From assembly GCA_032988165.1 (NCBI GenBank), contig JANTQF010000218.1, positions 1 to 58,137 of the forward strand: DNA of 58,137 nt, written 5' to 3'. Below, piece after piece: positions 13,332-25,997 of the stretch (position 1 is its first letter; each line of letters opens with the position of its first letter). Source of the stretch: Emmonsiellopsis sp. PD_33. Taxonomy: Eukaryota > Ascomycota > Eurotiomycetes > Onygenales > Ajellomycetaceae. Under the pieces are notes generated by a model. That model made no database searches. It was not told where the DNA came from and saw only the letters and a program-made list of their open reading frames with translations. Position numbers and translations under genes: made by a program.

Positions 13332-13964
13332 ATTGGTTTTCAAAACGTGGAAACAACAGGTGCGGGGAAACGGGACTAACTATGTTTGTTATTGAGGTTG
13401 GTCATTGTGTTTAAGTTAACTGAGGGGACTCGGTTGGTTGTGTCTATGTTAGATAGAACCTGAGTCTTACCTCTTTTGTTTGAGGGGGAGATTTTCTCTC
13501 CCTTATCTTTATTCTACCCTCAACGAAAGGGGAAAATATAGATAAATAATGATATATGTTATTTTAAGATATTGTTTTGGTCAATAGGGAAGAAAAAACA
13601 TATTAGTACTTGTCATACAGACCGGCTGCCCCTTGTGCTGGCTCCCCCTTATCGAGATATGCGGAGTGATAAGATTTCGTTTAAATCCCCTCCACATCCG
13701 AGCGAGGTTGGCGGATTGGTTCATTATCATAAGATATAAAGTGCAGTAAATCTGGATCCCACATTGCATACTCATCTGTTTTATGTACGACAAAAAAGTC
13801 AGCATTATTCTGATTTTCAAAATCATGGCTTCCCTCGTACCTGGAAATAAGAAATCAAATAGTTCATCCTTAACGCCGCATAATATGGGAATCCCCATTT
13901 AAATAAGTGGTCATTGGCATTAGCATCGTCACCCTTTGCGTACGCGGACGCTTTCTCGTTCTTC
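13332..13964. other. Convergent intergenic region
   Basis: Lies between the stop codons of the converging beta-glucosidase and Sfr1-like genes. It is AT-rich around 13540-13600, probably containing both 3' untranslated regions. A 105-codon open frame on the minus strand (13581-13898) shows no recognisable features and is not called as a gene. Confidence 0.5.
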
Positions 13965-14723
13965 CTAAACCCATTGCTGGCTCAATTTATCAAACCCGAT
14001 CAAATCCAGCTCGATATTCAAGCTCTTCAGCATCATATCCATCATAAAGCTCTAGAATACCCGCCACCAATTAGTCAAAACACCCATAATAAACAACAGC
14101 ATAAGTCAAAAAAAAAAGGGGAAGTATCAAACCTCCTCCTCATCCCCCTCTCCATCCTTCACCCCATCATTCCCGCCCTTCTCAACCCCATCCTCAACCT
14201 CCGCCCTCCTCCTCTCCATCTCCTCGGCCGCAACAAACAGCTCATCCGCCGCCTCCCGACTAGCCGCCTTCCACTTCCCAATCAGCACCTCGAGCTCCGC
14301 GTCCTGGCCTGACTGTTCGATCTTGACTGCTTGGGTGAGGGTGTCGAGTTCGCTGCGTAGCTGGGAGAGTTGGGCGAGGAGGGCTGTGTGCTGTTTTTGG
14401 AGGGCTAGGAGCTGTGGTGGCGTTGGGGAGGATGGGGTGGATTTTGTGGTGTTGGTGCTGGTGCGTTTTAATGGGGATGGAATGTGGGGGGTTGGTTTGC
14501 GGAGGGGAGAGTAGGTCGGATCTGTGACGGGGGAAGAAGGGGTTATTGGGGAGGCTTTAATTGGGAGTTTGTCGCTGGTGAAATTGCCCTCCGTGTCCAC
14601 GGTTGATGCTGATGCTGGAACCGAAACTGGTTTGCGGAGGGGGGATTTGAAGGGCTTCGAGAGGGTGGATGTTGCTTGCTCGATGCGCCGCCGTTTCGCG
14701 GCGTGGTTGGGGGTGAGGGCCAT
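13965..14723 (-). CDS. Sfr1/Mei5-type recombination mediator subunit, 2 exons
   Basis: Resembles fission-yeast Sfr1 (budding-yeast Mei5, also called Dds20), the partner of Swi5 that stimulates Rad51/Dmc1 strand exchange in the nucleus. Exons 14133-14723 and 13965-14051 give 225 residues. The N-terminus is disordered and basic, with repeated SPLRKP-type motifs (KSPLRKP, YSPLRKP, SPLKR) typical of the DNA- and Rad51-contacting part. The C-terminal half starts with a coiled coil (LLALQKQHTALLAQLSQL...). The last exon supplies FMMDMMLKSLNIELDLIGF, which matches my memory of the Sfr1 C-terminal consensus. The intron donor is the unusual GTTTGA; without splicing the protein stops right after an acidic stretch and loses the conserved end. 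The assignment rests on pattern memory only. Confidence 0.82.
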
Positions 14724-15209
14724 GGCTTTTGCGAGGGTTGAATGTGGGTTATGTTCACCTCATCCGGGGGCAATGATAGTATGGTGGTAATTTCGTACTT
14801 TGAGAGTCTAGCTTTGATGTTTTCCGAGGTCAATTGGGGCGCAAAGTTGAGGTGATGTTGAAGCTGCGAGCTTGTCCGCGCGCTACGCGATAAGATAAAG
14901 CTCCATGACGCGAAACCACGTGCTCGCTGACACCACAGCCTGGAGCCTCCCTCCCCCCCCTCTTATTTGAGATATGTAGGAGACCCAATATCTTGTGAGA
15001 AATTTTTCAATTGCCCACTTTTTTGTCTTAAAGCCAAGCCGGGTTCTTATTTTTCCGTTATTCCTAATGTCAGGGCAGACCATACGTAGGTATAAACATT
15101 GAAAAAAAAACTTGAAGCTAAGGCGAAGAAAGGATTATAAAAAATTATTGACCAAGTTTGATATTCATAGCATAACATTAAGAGATAAAACCCTTTCGCC
15201 GTAAACATC
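14724..15209. other. Intergenic region between Sfr1-like and MDM12 genes
   Basis: Promoter side of the Sfr1-like gene and 3' side of MDM12. Mostly AT-rich from 14980 on. No gene or RNA supported. Confidence 0.5.
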
Positions 15210-16568
15210 TCAAACTAAAAATGTCCAGAAACTCGGGTATACAAACTCCTCCTCGAATATCCGACGCACCTGTTCAAGCACAAACTTCTCCACCTTTCCC
15301 ACATTCTTCAGCGCCTGCTTCCCATTTTCCTTCCGGCCAATCTCACTCTCTACCCTTATTTCCCGTAGCAGGCTGAGATGCTTTCTTCGTGGCGAGTTCG
15401 GTGTCCCCATATCCCCTCCAGGTGCAGCTCCGGCCCCAGCATTGCCACCAGTTTCCGGTCCAATCAACGCGTCCGCATCCTCTGGCGCGAGAAAACAGAA
15501 GTGTACTCGTCGCCGGATGTACGCCACAACCGCTACGCCGTCAAACGTGAGACCCGTTATGTTGAGTTTTAGCGGTAGGCCGACAAAGCTAGGCATGGGG
15601 TAGTCAAGGAGAATTTCCGCGGTGAGGGAGAGGTTGATATTCCCGGCGTATTTTGTTCGGCAGAAGACCTGAAAATCTTCCGTCTTTTGCTCACGCATGC
15701 GAGGGGCAGGGGGATCTTCGATGCTAGGAATTGGTTTGGACGGATCGGTGGGTCCTTGGTGTTGAACATGGTCGCTACTGCTTGTCATCGGTTGAGGGGG
15801 ATGGCGCGCGGCGCTCGAGCGGTCTCCGCTACTGAGGGAGCCGCGGGAGAATAGGGTATTTCCGGTGTTCGCAGTGGATGGCCGAGATTGAGCAGAGTCG
15901 ATGTCAATTTCAGATCGGCGGCGGGAAGGTCTTCGGCCATGGCCGCCAGGTATTTGGTCGCCTAGCGGTGAATCCGGCCATCCGCCCGAAAAGGGGGTGC
16001 CTCGTGTTACCGCCCCGAGAGGTGTCTGGGTGCCCGAAAGGCCGCTAAGTGGCATGTAGTAGCCCAGATTCGACGTACCCCCAGGTATACCAGGCGTCCC
16101 GGCTCTAGGAAAAAGATACGGATTTATATCCCCGAAATTCATTGGCGATCGAAGATGCGGGATTCCTGCACGGCCATCCTCCGAATGCTGTCGCAATGGG
16201 TGGTTGAAGTCCACCCCGCCGTGCATCTGGCCATCTAAATTACCCGAAGTATTCGTTCGCCATGGATCTATCCTGTCCGCGTATCTATCAACGTGTTCTC
16301 TTGCCGTGGGGGACTGTTCCTCTGAGCTCTCCGAAAAATCTCCATCTTCGTCCTCCTCGTAGAAGTCGGGGAACGGGTCGCTGAGGTCACGTATTTCGAG
16401 TTCCGGGGCAATGTTTCCAAAATCGAAAGAATTAACTTGTACGGATCGTATGAATCGGGGCAGTACTATTTGCTGAAACTTGTCATGGATGAAGGAGCGG
16501 ATGCGCTCCGCGAGAAGCTCGCCATCTGGACCAGACGTGGCACGCTCCCAGTCAATATCTATGGACAT
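15210..16568 (-). CDS. MDM12: Mdm12, ERMES complex subunit with SMP domain
   Basis: Cytosolic, lipid-binding subunit of the ER-mitochondria encounter structure, bridging Mmm1 on the ER and Mdm34 on mitochondria, for phospholipid transfer and mitochondrial shape. Intronless, 452 residues. The start MSIDIDWERATSG is the family hallmark and fixes the ATG at 16568; the codon before it in frame is GTG. The SMP domain is split as usual: an N-terminal part (FIHDKFQQIVLPRFIRSV and SFDFGNIAPELEIRDLSDPFPDFY) and a C-terminal part (FCRTKYAGNINLSLTAEILLDYPMP, then the strand with VVAYIRRRVHFCFL and the terminal FVLEQVRRIFEEEFVYPSF). Between them lies a Gly/Ser/Pro-rich, probably disordered insert of about 180 residues, common in filamentous ascomycetes. 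Confidence 0.96.
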   Translation of the reverse strand: MSIDIDWERATSGPDGELLAERIRSFIHDKFQQIVLPRFIRSVQVNSFDFGNIAPELEIRDLSDPFPDFYEEDEDGDFSESSEEQSPTAREHVDRYADRIDPWRTNTSGNLDGQMHGGVDFNHPLRQHSEDGRAGIPHLRSPMNFGDINPYLFPRAGTPGIPGGTSNLGYYMPLSGLSGTQTPLGAVTRGTPFSGGWPDSPLGDQIPGGHGRRPSRRRSEIDIDSAQSRPSTANTGNTLFSRGSLSSGDRSSAARHPPQPMTSSSDHVQHQGPTDPSKPIPSIEDPPAPRMREQKTEDFQVFCRTKYAGNINLSLTAEILLDYPMPSFVGLPLKLNITGLTFDGVAVVAYIRRRVHFCFLAPEDADALIGPETGGNAGAGAAPGGDMGTPNSPRRKHLSLLREIRVESEIGRKENGKQALKNVGKVEKFVLEQVRRIFEEEFVYPSFWTFLV

Positions 16569-19500
16569 CACATGGAATGTCCATCGGGGGGGTTGCCGTA
16601 AAGCTGGGCCCTGTGCAAAAGCCCTGAAGGTCTTGATATCGACGGGTTGGCCGGAGTTTGCCAGGTAATTGTGCCTTGAATTTGATGGACGTTGCTGATA
16701 GTCGTCATAGCGCGCGCTACAGTGCTATTAGTCATCAACAACTGGGTCATGTGATATCAGCATCAGGATTGTCTTGGCATCTACTTCCTCGAATCACCAA
16801 CCACAAATTGGGTGTGGATTCACCACCTCATCAGTCGGGGATGCAGATGAAAGATACAGGCAGATACCAGCAAAGGGCTTAACGAAGGCTGGATTGCAGG
16901 CTCTAGTGACCGATGGTCTTTGCACTCCGTTTTCAGCCAAGGTTAGCCCCCTAGCTACTCGTACCGTTCCTATGTTAACGAATACCAACAGGCAGTTTAG
17001 AGTTATGCCTGAAACAGCCTGAGCGTTCGAGATTCCACTCTCAAGCACATCAAAGTAAAATCCAAGACGTACTTAACTCTTTGGGCGTCCATCGCGAGCA
17101 CTCTAGCCTACAGGGTATGCGTGGTTTTGAGAACTCGAATCAGATTGGCTGTTCCCTTCGAGCTTCGGCGAAATTTAGCCATGCGGGGGGCAATATTGAA
17201 GCTTTGACTCCCTTGCACGACACTAGATCTACTTTGGAAAGTGCCTTGCGACTCGCGAGTTAAAGTTGCTACGGATCTACGGATACCCACAGTCCCCTCT
17301 CTTCCCCAAAATAAAAATCTGACGTGTCAGAAAATTTCTCTTTCGACTATTCGCCCTTTGATGCCGAAGTGTAATAAGGATGATCAGCCTCAAGTCCTTT
17401 GAGTCTTGACCAGTGCCAGACCTCTGGCCGCTTTCTTTCGATGGTCGGCTTGTGAAGCCACTGTTTCACTCCGGGGGACTTCCGACTTTCCCATGGTTCT
17501 GTTGAGCTTTGTGAGGAAATCAAAGATGGCGCCCGTCTCAGCTGGAGTCCTGGACCAAACTTTCCATACCACCCAAGGGGAGTGGGCATTATTGTTCTGG
17601 AGACTGGGCATAGAAGCACTGATGACGGCATGGATATTTCGGAGAATTATCCACCCCTACACGGCCCATGCGGGATCGCAACAGACCTTGGAGGGCGTCC
17701 TTTAAACCATCCGAATATATCCTTTGTTAGCAAGATTTGATTTTCCCTCCGGTTTCTAAACGCATGCGAATAGCTTGCCGAGATTCCCATAAGCGAAATA
17801 ATTGATTCGACAGTGCTCCAGCCCAATAATGGCCTGCTTGTTCAGTCCGCATCTGGATCGCCAGTCGCCCAAGGATAATTTTCGAGATATGTATGTCCTG
17901 AGTATGTCCTGAGCAGCAGATGCGTTGAGAGTGAGACTGTCACCTGCCTATGCGGGCCCTATCTACGGGACATGCAAGAGTCTTTCGCAGACGTTGCGCA
18001 GGTGAGGCTTTTTTTGAATTCCATGTTCAAACCAGACCTAGCATAGCCGATTGCAATCATATTGGTTGTAGGCTAGTTATTTCTCTTAGGAAGATCGATG
18101 CGCCAACTCGCCACGCATCCACCCGGCTCGGCTTTTGAACCACGCTCCACCGAAAACGTCGTTGGGAATTTTCTATTGTCTATCGCGGTACTTCCTACTG
18201 AGACGTTCATTGCTGTTTTCTTCTCGGGGGACTCATAGCCCATCCAAATTTTCTAGCAGGTTTGGAACCCTGGAATGTCCATCATGGAGCAATCACATGA
18301 CTTCCTTTGCATGTTGGTGTTGATGCAGGGTGCGCCTATTCAAGGATTTGCATGGTGTTTTCAGCCTATCAAGTCATTTAAGCCGTTATCGTCGATAAGC
18401 ATCCTGCGATTGGCCCGAACGAATCCTTCACTCCGGTGGACAACAGTACTGGATCAACTGTCGCCATGATACATCCTTCAGGTCAAGCTCTCCTCCGTGG
18501 TCATTGCCGGCATCTCACAGCCTCTGCTGAGACATCCTAGCTTTCCCGCCCCGCCATGAGGCCATCGCAGCCAGGAGGTTTTCGACTCGCGCTAACCGAA
18601 AGGAGGCAGTGGAAGAGAAGACCTAAGGAAAAAGAAAAGAATACCCCGCGTACAAGCAAATGAGAACGAAATGGGATGGGACGTTGGTCTCAGGAAAGCT
18701 GGCATGGGCCGTTTTGTTTCTGATCTGCCAGTGTGAGCAAATATATTGGGCATCAACACCATTCAACTCTGCAATCCAAATGATTATTTTGTGGGCTTGA
18801 TCTGGGCTGTGGTAACTACCCACTAAAATAATGCTATTTACGAAAAACTCACTAGCCGCAGCATGGCCGCCTCCCGGAATTTGGTGCAAGTACTCAAATG
18901 GTCATATCACTACCAGCAAACCTTTTCCACAGTTTCCGGACTTCCCCTGGGAGAAAAGTAACCTCACGACCATCGTAGTTACTGAACGTTTCAGCTTTGT
19001 GAGAGGATCCGTGGAAAAACATTTTCAGGCAGTTAGATATCAGTACACCACAGGAAATCTCGTCACTGATCAAGGTCACTGATCTACTGTTACTGTGCCA
19101 CATCCCAACCCGCAGCCGAAAAACCTTGTCTCACGTTTGACAGATCCCAACATGTGGCCGTGCCAGCATTGATGTATGTACATTTGTTCACATTCACCAG
19201 TGGCCTCTGTCTAATCGGCCCAATGTCGGCCCCATGCGGAGGAACAAATTTACGATGGAGAGTAAAACGTTCGAAGCCGAATGACCAAAATGAGACCTCT
19301 TCCACAAATAGGATGAGCTGGCCAAGGGCCAAGATTTCTTCTCTGCATGTTATTTTGTGGTAGCAAAGACCGAACACATCTAACGCAAGCTGCTGTCAAA
19401 GAGAGAAGCTGATTCTTCAACACTTGGCCTTCATGGGCCTCCGCCTACGCCGCAATAAATCGCTGACGTGGATCCCGGCTAGGATGTGCATGTACATCCC

Positions 19501-22500
19501 ATGTACAGTCGATGCTGTGCTTCCGATCCGCCTGCAGAATGTCTTGCAAGCTTTAGTACCTTCTGCAGAATTAATGATAATATTGTAGTAAACCAACACA
19601 CCCGCCGCAGACAAAAAAGAATTTTTATCTGCACTCTGTCCCGTTGCGGCCTAATGTGACCGGAGAGGTCCGGGGATGGTGAACTAACTAACCTCTCGTC
19701 CACGCACACAGATTGGTCAAAAAACATCGGCGTATATAAAAACAGGATGGCGGGCAATTGCATGGACTGATCGCCTCCAACCCCGCTGGAAAGCACCACA
19801 ACCCCGTTCAACCGCCAGCCCTCATAATATCCCGGAACCCATAGAACGCCACATTGCAATCTCAGAATAGCCGGGCCGCCTCCACATTCTAGCCATGTAT
19901 CGTGTGAGTTGGGAATTGGCCTACGGCCCGTACCGCTATGAGGATGATATAGCTCAGTTGGCGAGTTTACTTAGCGGCCGGGATGGAAATAACGTTTGGA
20001 AGTTCACTACATTCCATCATGGAGCGGGGCGTGAAACAAAAAAACGGTCGAGGGGTATCTACGTACATACATACACCCTTTGGATGCGAGGGGGATGTGT
20101 ATCTGCAACTGATGTATGCTGTGTCCATGAAGGAGGCCCAGTTGCACAAAAACGGTAGATTTACCAGCACCTACCTTATCTTGCGAAGTAGCTTTGGGGA
20201 TACTACACAGATTATCTTCTATCTGCCGGGGACAGTTCCCCTACGCGGGGTAGGAGGGGATAGGTGATTGCCATCTTTATACTCTGTGAATGAATTTGGG
20301 TTATTCACTCGCCCATAGGCCATGGCTTTGAGTAGATATTTGTTCCTCAATTCTAACTTCCATTGCACTCTCGGGAAGACATAAATGTGATTAAATAAAA
20401 ACTATGCTATTTTATCGTCGACACAAACAGAGGCATCTCATTCGGTAAAGGGGAATTAGGGGTAGTTATCCCGGAAGTATGAAGAAAATTAAATATTTAA
20501 AATAGAGATACACAAGAGAAGATTCCAAGACACATCCTGATCTTAAATATCGTTAAAATGTCGGGAGAGGGCGGTGCAGAGGGGTCGAAAGTGGCATTGC
20601 GGCGAGAATTTCAAAGGTGCACTGTTTGCAAAATCTGACCCAGTTCCGTCTCGGTAGCATAGCAACGGGGGTAATTGGTAGCGGTAGCGGTATTTCCAAA
20701 GGTCCAAACATGCGCTCGATGGTGGTGGTCGTGAGGAGAGGAGAGGCGCGGAGAATTTGCGGGGAGGCGGCGATAAAAATGCGTCGTTGGATTTGGGGCA
20801 GAAGAGGCCAGTATGCGCCCCGGATCGTAAAACAATACCGAAAATACGATTCCCCAAGCATGAATATAGCGTAAAGACTCGCTAAAGCGAGAAACTCTAC
20901 ATCTAGTTGTAGGGAGACGGCTTCGAACGTTTGGCTAGGAATCTAGAATAGACCGTCGTCAGGTCCTGCTCATATTTATGAATCAACTGAGGAAGGAAAC
21001 ATGAAATAATTTACCATTTGCGGTGCTTTGGGCACTTATACCCCTCCCGCCGTACATCCTTGTCCCTCTTTGGTTTTTTACATGGGGATTCGCACGATGA
21101 CAGCGTGACGACTGGCCCACGTACGCGACATCCACAGTCATAGACTTCCCATATTTGCATGCACATATTTCAAATAAACGTCCAACTTTATCTGGAAGGG
21201 CTATGAAGGATAAGGAAAGTGTAGAGGAGGAAATATTTGTCCAGATTCGAGGGGGGGAAATGGTGTGCTGGTCAATTGCAATGAGGCCTGTCTCCATGGG
21301 AATTGGATAGGTTTTCCCTTAAATAGAGGCTGGGTCGCTATGAAAGTTGCTAGGTTCTGTAAAGACCGGAGTATTTTGTATTCACAGTGGTTCACACAAC
21401 CAACGGTGAATAAACCATGGAGGAAGCGATGCGACGTGAGGGTAACAAGTTATTTGTTGGTGAATGCCCCCAAGGAAGGGGCAGCGTCAAGGTTGATCAA
21501 AATGGCACAACTAGAGCACCAAATTTCCCCAAAATCGAATTGTAAGTTGAGGTACCCCAAACCAACTAGGAAGATGGAGGTTGTGAGTAGACACCGGCGT
21601 ATATCGTGAACCCTTCAAACATTGAAACGCAAGAAATATGGACCAAGGAACTTGGGTGGTTGTCGAATAGGACGATTGACCAACCGTGGCCCCCAAATCG
21701 ATGCCATACGGAAGAAGTGGGGAGCTCTAGTGCTGACCGCAAAGTCCCAAGGGTATGAACTGCTGCGAATGCGGCATTTCAACCGAATGATCTCTCATTG
21801 GATTCTAGAAGGTAGCACCAGCATGTTGAGGCCTATGAGAGGCCCACAAGCACAGGATCTCCGATATGCCATTGCGGTCAGCTTTCTTGATCTGCAATGA
21901 CACGGGAAATTTTTTTACTCTCCAAATATTTATTGCTGCGATCTTCAACAGCGCGAAACCTTAGTCCCGCGATTCCGAAGGCAAGAGAAGCTACTTCAGT
22001 TCAGCGAACTTCTCTTCCTAGAAAAGAGGCTACTCTGGATGTGTTCTTTGCAGCCCAACAGGTGGCAAACAACACCATTCGAAACTATTTGGGTGCATAG
22101 GGAAATGTGATCATGTTGCAGAACATTGTGTGGGCACAGCTAGCGTAGATGTACGAACATAATGATTGTCGATTGTTCTCGTGTTAGGCGGCCCGGCCTA
22201 TGGTTCTGCAGCCCAGGCAAGTCCCCCACAATTTCTAGAGGGCCTAGAAATAAACGAGAGGGTTAAATCAGCCTGCTGTGGCGGAAAAATGGCAGCATTA
22301 ATCAAGGCTACGCCGCCAACATGGTTTTGTGAAAGAGATTTGTGAGGATGAAACTTTGCAGTGTTTGGGAAGATCCTAACGTTGCACGCGAACCGCGATT
22401 GGTGAGAAGACTCAACAAAGTTATTGCCGGCTTAGCCCCTCGCGGATACGCGACCCTGCAGAACAGAGCGCAGTTCAAAGATGCTTTCGCCAAGCAATGA

Positions 22501-23968
22501 GTTAACAAAAGAATCAAAACCCTGGAAGATTTCCAGGGTTTCCCTATTTATTTGTGAGGCTCTGCGGCTGCCCGTCTTTCGGTGAACTCCTTCTTCTCCC
22601 GCATAATCGGCCACGATGCAGTCTCCTTGTTTCAAACCTCGACAGCGAGTAGTTGAATATTTTCAAAGATAGGATGTTGGAGAGTACTATGTATAGGCAT
22701 GGAGGAATGATCGATATGTGCGAGGAAATGGGGCACAGCACGAAACGCCTTGAAGCTCATGTCTCTTGTTGGAATCCTGCTCGTCTGTCAGGAGACGGGG
22801 ACCCTTGACATATCGTTCGTGACAGCCCCCACGAACGGCCTTAACCAGTAGCTAATGATCCCATGTCGGAAGTACCCAAGGGGTTCACTCGTCTAAAAAA
22901 TTCGAACTAGTTGCTCCGAATAACACGGCGAAGAATCGGTTTCGGAGGAGCTGAGGGGCGCGGAGGAGCCCATAGCTGTAAATATGGTTGGCAGGGTCAG
23001 CTAGCAAAACTCCTAGAGCGATTTGTTCAACAATTGATGGGGATGAGAAACGTTGAGATGATGCCGTCGAGATAAACTACTTCGAGCTAGGCTGAATCGG
23101 CCAAGACTATAACTAGTCATGTGACCCGCGACTGTTTCGCCCATATCACCTCAGATTCTTGGAATCAACATCACTCTCCGCCCTTCTCCATTCCAACCAA
23201 TGCATTTTCCCTGCACAACGGGCCCATACACAATTTCTAGATGATCAACTAGTCTTGTGTGTGTACCAATGCTGAGAGCTACATACTAGTCATGCGCAAC
23301 CCGCCCTGCAGGCCTCCATGGCGGTGCTAACAAAAATGGGACAGAAATACTATGGCACAGCAACAACCAGCATCATCGACACGCCATCTTGGCTGCTGGG
23401 CTGACCGAAAAGACGCGTACAAAGAGTGCCCTACCCCAAGGATATTATGATATGGACGGCTTGCAGCCTGAGCACTGATTACTGTACAATCGATGATAGC
23501 TGGGCGTTTCCAATCTCCCACAGACTCGGCTACAGCTCACTACTGTATTTGCACTGCTTATCTTGGCTGGAACACCACTGGACGTCTGGCTGCTTATCAT
23601 TCTTGCCATCTCAATGATATCGCCTTGATATCTTCATTGAGCACAGAGATGCGCTTGGCGTCATACTCGATGATCATCCGAGGCTATTGCATTTGGGCTT
23701 CTTGGCGCAAATACAGGTTCGGTTGCACACGGGCTGGCGTTTCGCTAGTTCTCGTGGGTCGACTCCATATCCCCAGGTTTATTGACGAAACAAAGACCTC
23801 CATGCAGGCAGCCCACCCGGCTTCCTCCCGAGTATTTGCTTGTTCATTGCCAATGGCCATGGCGGTTTGCATGTGTTACGTATGCGAAAACGCGGGACAG
23901 GAGGGGACCCCTCATTTTTATGCTACTCTAACTCGTCCCATATCTAGGGAACCAGGGCCCAGAGTCAC
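16569..23968. other. Gene-poor stretch, first part
   Basis: About 7.4 kb in which I can support no gene. All open frames are under 130 codons, lie in both orientations and lack recognisable domains, signal peptides or plausible exon chains. Base composition looks mixed rather than extremely AT-rich, so this is not an obvious RIP-mutated repeat block. No long terminal or inverted repeats could be recognised by eye. A tRNA-like A-box at 19952-19963 is discussed under rejected items. Confidence 0.5.
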
Positions 23969-23976
23969 TATATAAG
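23969..23976 (+). promoter_or_regulatory. TATA-box-like element
   Basis: TATATAAG in the gene-poor stretch, 168 bases before an ATG at 24137. The spacing resembles that of the TATA boxes before the secreted-protein genes in this window (about 130-175 bases), but the downstream frame is weak. Confidence 0.35.
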
Positions 23977-24136
23977 GCAGCTCTCCCCCCTAGATAAAGT
24001 TCTCCTAATATCCCCAAAGACACTTCCTCCGTTCAAGCAAATCGAGTATATCAAAAATCCCTCGTGCCTCTACCTGCAATCCAAAAACCACCGCTCCTAT
24101 AAGTCGATCCTAGCTGCCACTACAACCTCTTCGACC

Positions 24137-24373
24137 ATGTATTCCCATACGCCAACTCAGAAATTCCTCGTTCTTCTGCCTCAGGAACAACCAGCGGCAC
24201 AACTTCAGCTGGTAAATCCACCGTCACCCACCAGCTCTCAAAACCCCGCCAATGATACTGAGTTCTCAACCACGTTGCCACAATACAAGACAGAGCGGTC
24301 CTCCAGCACGAGCTCGACCTCATCCACCACTGTCAAGTCGTTACCAGTGGGCTTCCTCAAACTGGGGCCATAA
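24137..24373 (+). CDS. Doubtful 78-codon open frame with Ser/Thr-rich end
   Basis: Not recognised. The translation is Gln/Pro/Ser-rich with a Ser/Thr run (SSSTSSTSSTTVKS) near the end. It has no signal peptide and no known domain. The only support is the TATA-like box 168 bases upstream. Ser/Thr-rich runs are common in cell-wall proteins, and a shift of frame near the end would give a mildly hydrophobic tail (PQTGAITVAAF), so a decayed wall-protein gene is possible. It may equally be chance. Confidence 0.2.
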   Translation: MYSHTPTQKFLVLLPQEQPAAQLQLVNPPSPTSSQNPANDTEFSTTLPQYKTERSSSTSSTSSTTVKSLPVGFLKLGP

Positions 24374-25997
24374 CCGTTGCCGCCTTCCATTCTCTACATG
24401 AAGCTATCCGACTCTGAAACTCGTTTACTTTCCCTCCTGTTGGGCAACTTGTGATAAAACTACTCTTTTATTTCCTTTTACCGCGGTGGATATTTTCATG
24501 ATAATATCGTTGGAAAGAACGACATCGACCGGTGCATTTAGTCTTTTTGGGTACTTGAACCATGTCATCCTTGCATTCCCCCTCCCACTTTCTCATCCCG
24601 GGGCCAGTTTTAAATGTTGAATATTTCCGTTTACAAAAATATATTATCAAATGGCGTTTAGCCCTACCGAATCAAACAGAAACGTGGCACCATCTAAACA
24701 GATTTTCAAGAACAGATGACAAACTCCGCACATGATCAAATCAATCTGAGAAATCAGATTAGATAGATCGGCCACCTTGTCCTCCTATCCATTCCCATTC
24801 GCCCACTTGACCCACCCCGCCTGTACCCCTTTGTGCTTCGTGCTTCTCTTTCACAACTGCCTGGGGGCTTGGCTGCGATTTCCGGAGGCAGGCCCAGACA
24901 GCTATCCAAACCCCGGCATGTTCCCGCTGCACTTGCCCACATGCCAAGCAATCCCTATTTGATAGGAATGCCTAGACCGGGCGCCCAAGAGGAACATGAT
25001 CAGCAGGGCCCTGTACAAGGTAGATGCTGCCAAGAGATCCTTCTTTCTAGATGCAATAGTTTATTGGCACCACATTGTTTCACTTGCTTTTCTTATTTCA
25101 CCCTCGTCCCCTCCTCCCCCAAAAAAAGGAAAACAAAAGAGGTCATATGACATGAGGCGTTATCGGTCAATCTATTAGGTAGTGAAACCAGCGGTGAGCA
25201 TCCAAACTCACACTCATCATAATTATCCATATTAACCGGTCCGCTAACGGGCTATTGAACATTTACCACAGAATCAAGCTACTCTGTACTATTGCTCTGT
25301 GTGGGGGGCTCCTTGGCAAGTTTTAGTGATATAAAAACGTACAAAAATCATTAAACCACGCCATTAACATGAACAGTTCCAAGCAACAACTCCTATCCAC
25401 GGCGTTAAATATGTACAAATTAATAAGTGATCAGGATCTAGACTTCCTACGTGCTCGTGCCATTGGTGCACATGTCTGCCGGCATATTTGAAAGAAACTC
25501 GAGATAAAAGACAGTTAGGCATGCAAGCCCTGCATTGCATTACACTGCATTTAACCCCCCGTACAACGGACCGGCTTCGGGGGGTGGGGGGCCCGGCGGT
25601 GGGCGGGCGAGTGAGGCAACCGATATTAGGATGTGGAGGGCCGGTATTTTCAGGTCTTGAAACGGGATCCTTGGTATATATTTATCGACGTGGACGTTCC
25701 GTGGAGTCTGCTTGCTGGTCGTTTTCTTGACTGTTCGTTCTGTTGATGGGTGGGAAAGGCAGGAGCGGGAAGGGGGGGTGTGATGGGGCGGGAGGGGAAA
25801 GGGATTTCCGCCAAGGTATTGAGTGTATCCTCCCGGAGTGCCAAGGTCGCTCTGGTGTTGCATGAGATAAAAGGTAGTGAGATTGCCTCTGGTGGTACAA
25901 GATAAGCAAACATATAGCAGTGGGCAAAAGAGATTATAGGAGACTATCGATGGCGTAAAAATAGGAAACCTCGGATTCAAACTGCGCAAGAACCGCA
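24374..25997. other. Gene-poor stretch, second part
   Basis: About 1.6 kb with no gene I can support. Overlapping open frames around 25540-26100 on the minus strand are Pro/Ser-rich and mutually exclusive, as expected for non-coding DNA with a C-rich strand. Confidence 0.5.

Noticed and set aside
12438..13343. 301-codon antisense open frame over the beta-glucosidase exons
   Set aside because: It covers introns as well as exons of a well-supported GH1 gene and shows no domain.
19943..20022. tRNA-like sequence: A-box TAGCTCAGTTGG with a D-arm-like GCTC...GAGT hairpin
   Set aside because: No B-box (GGTTCGANTCC), no proper anticodon arm and only a partial acceptor stem; a hairpin TGGAA...TTCCA lies near the T-arm position but has a ten-base loop. 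Probably chance or a very old relic.
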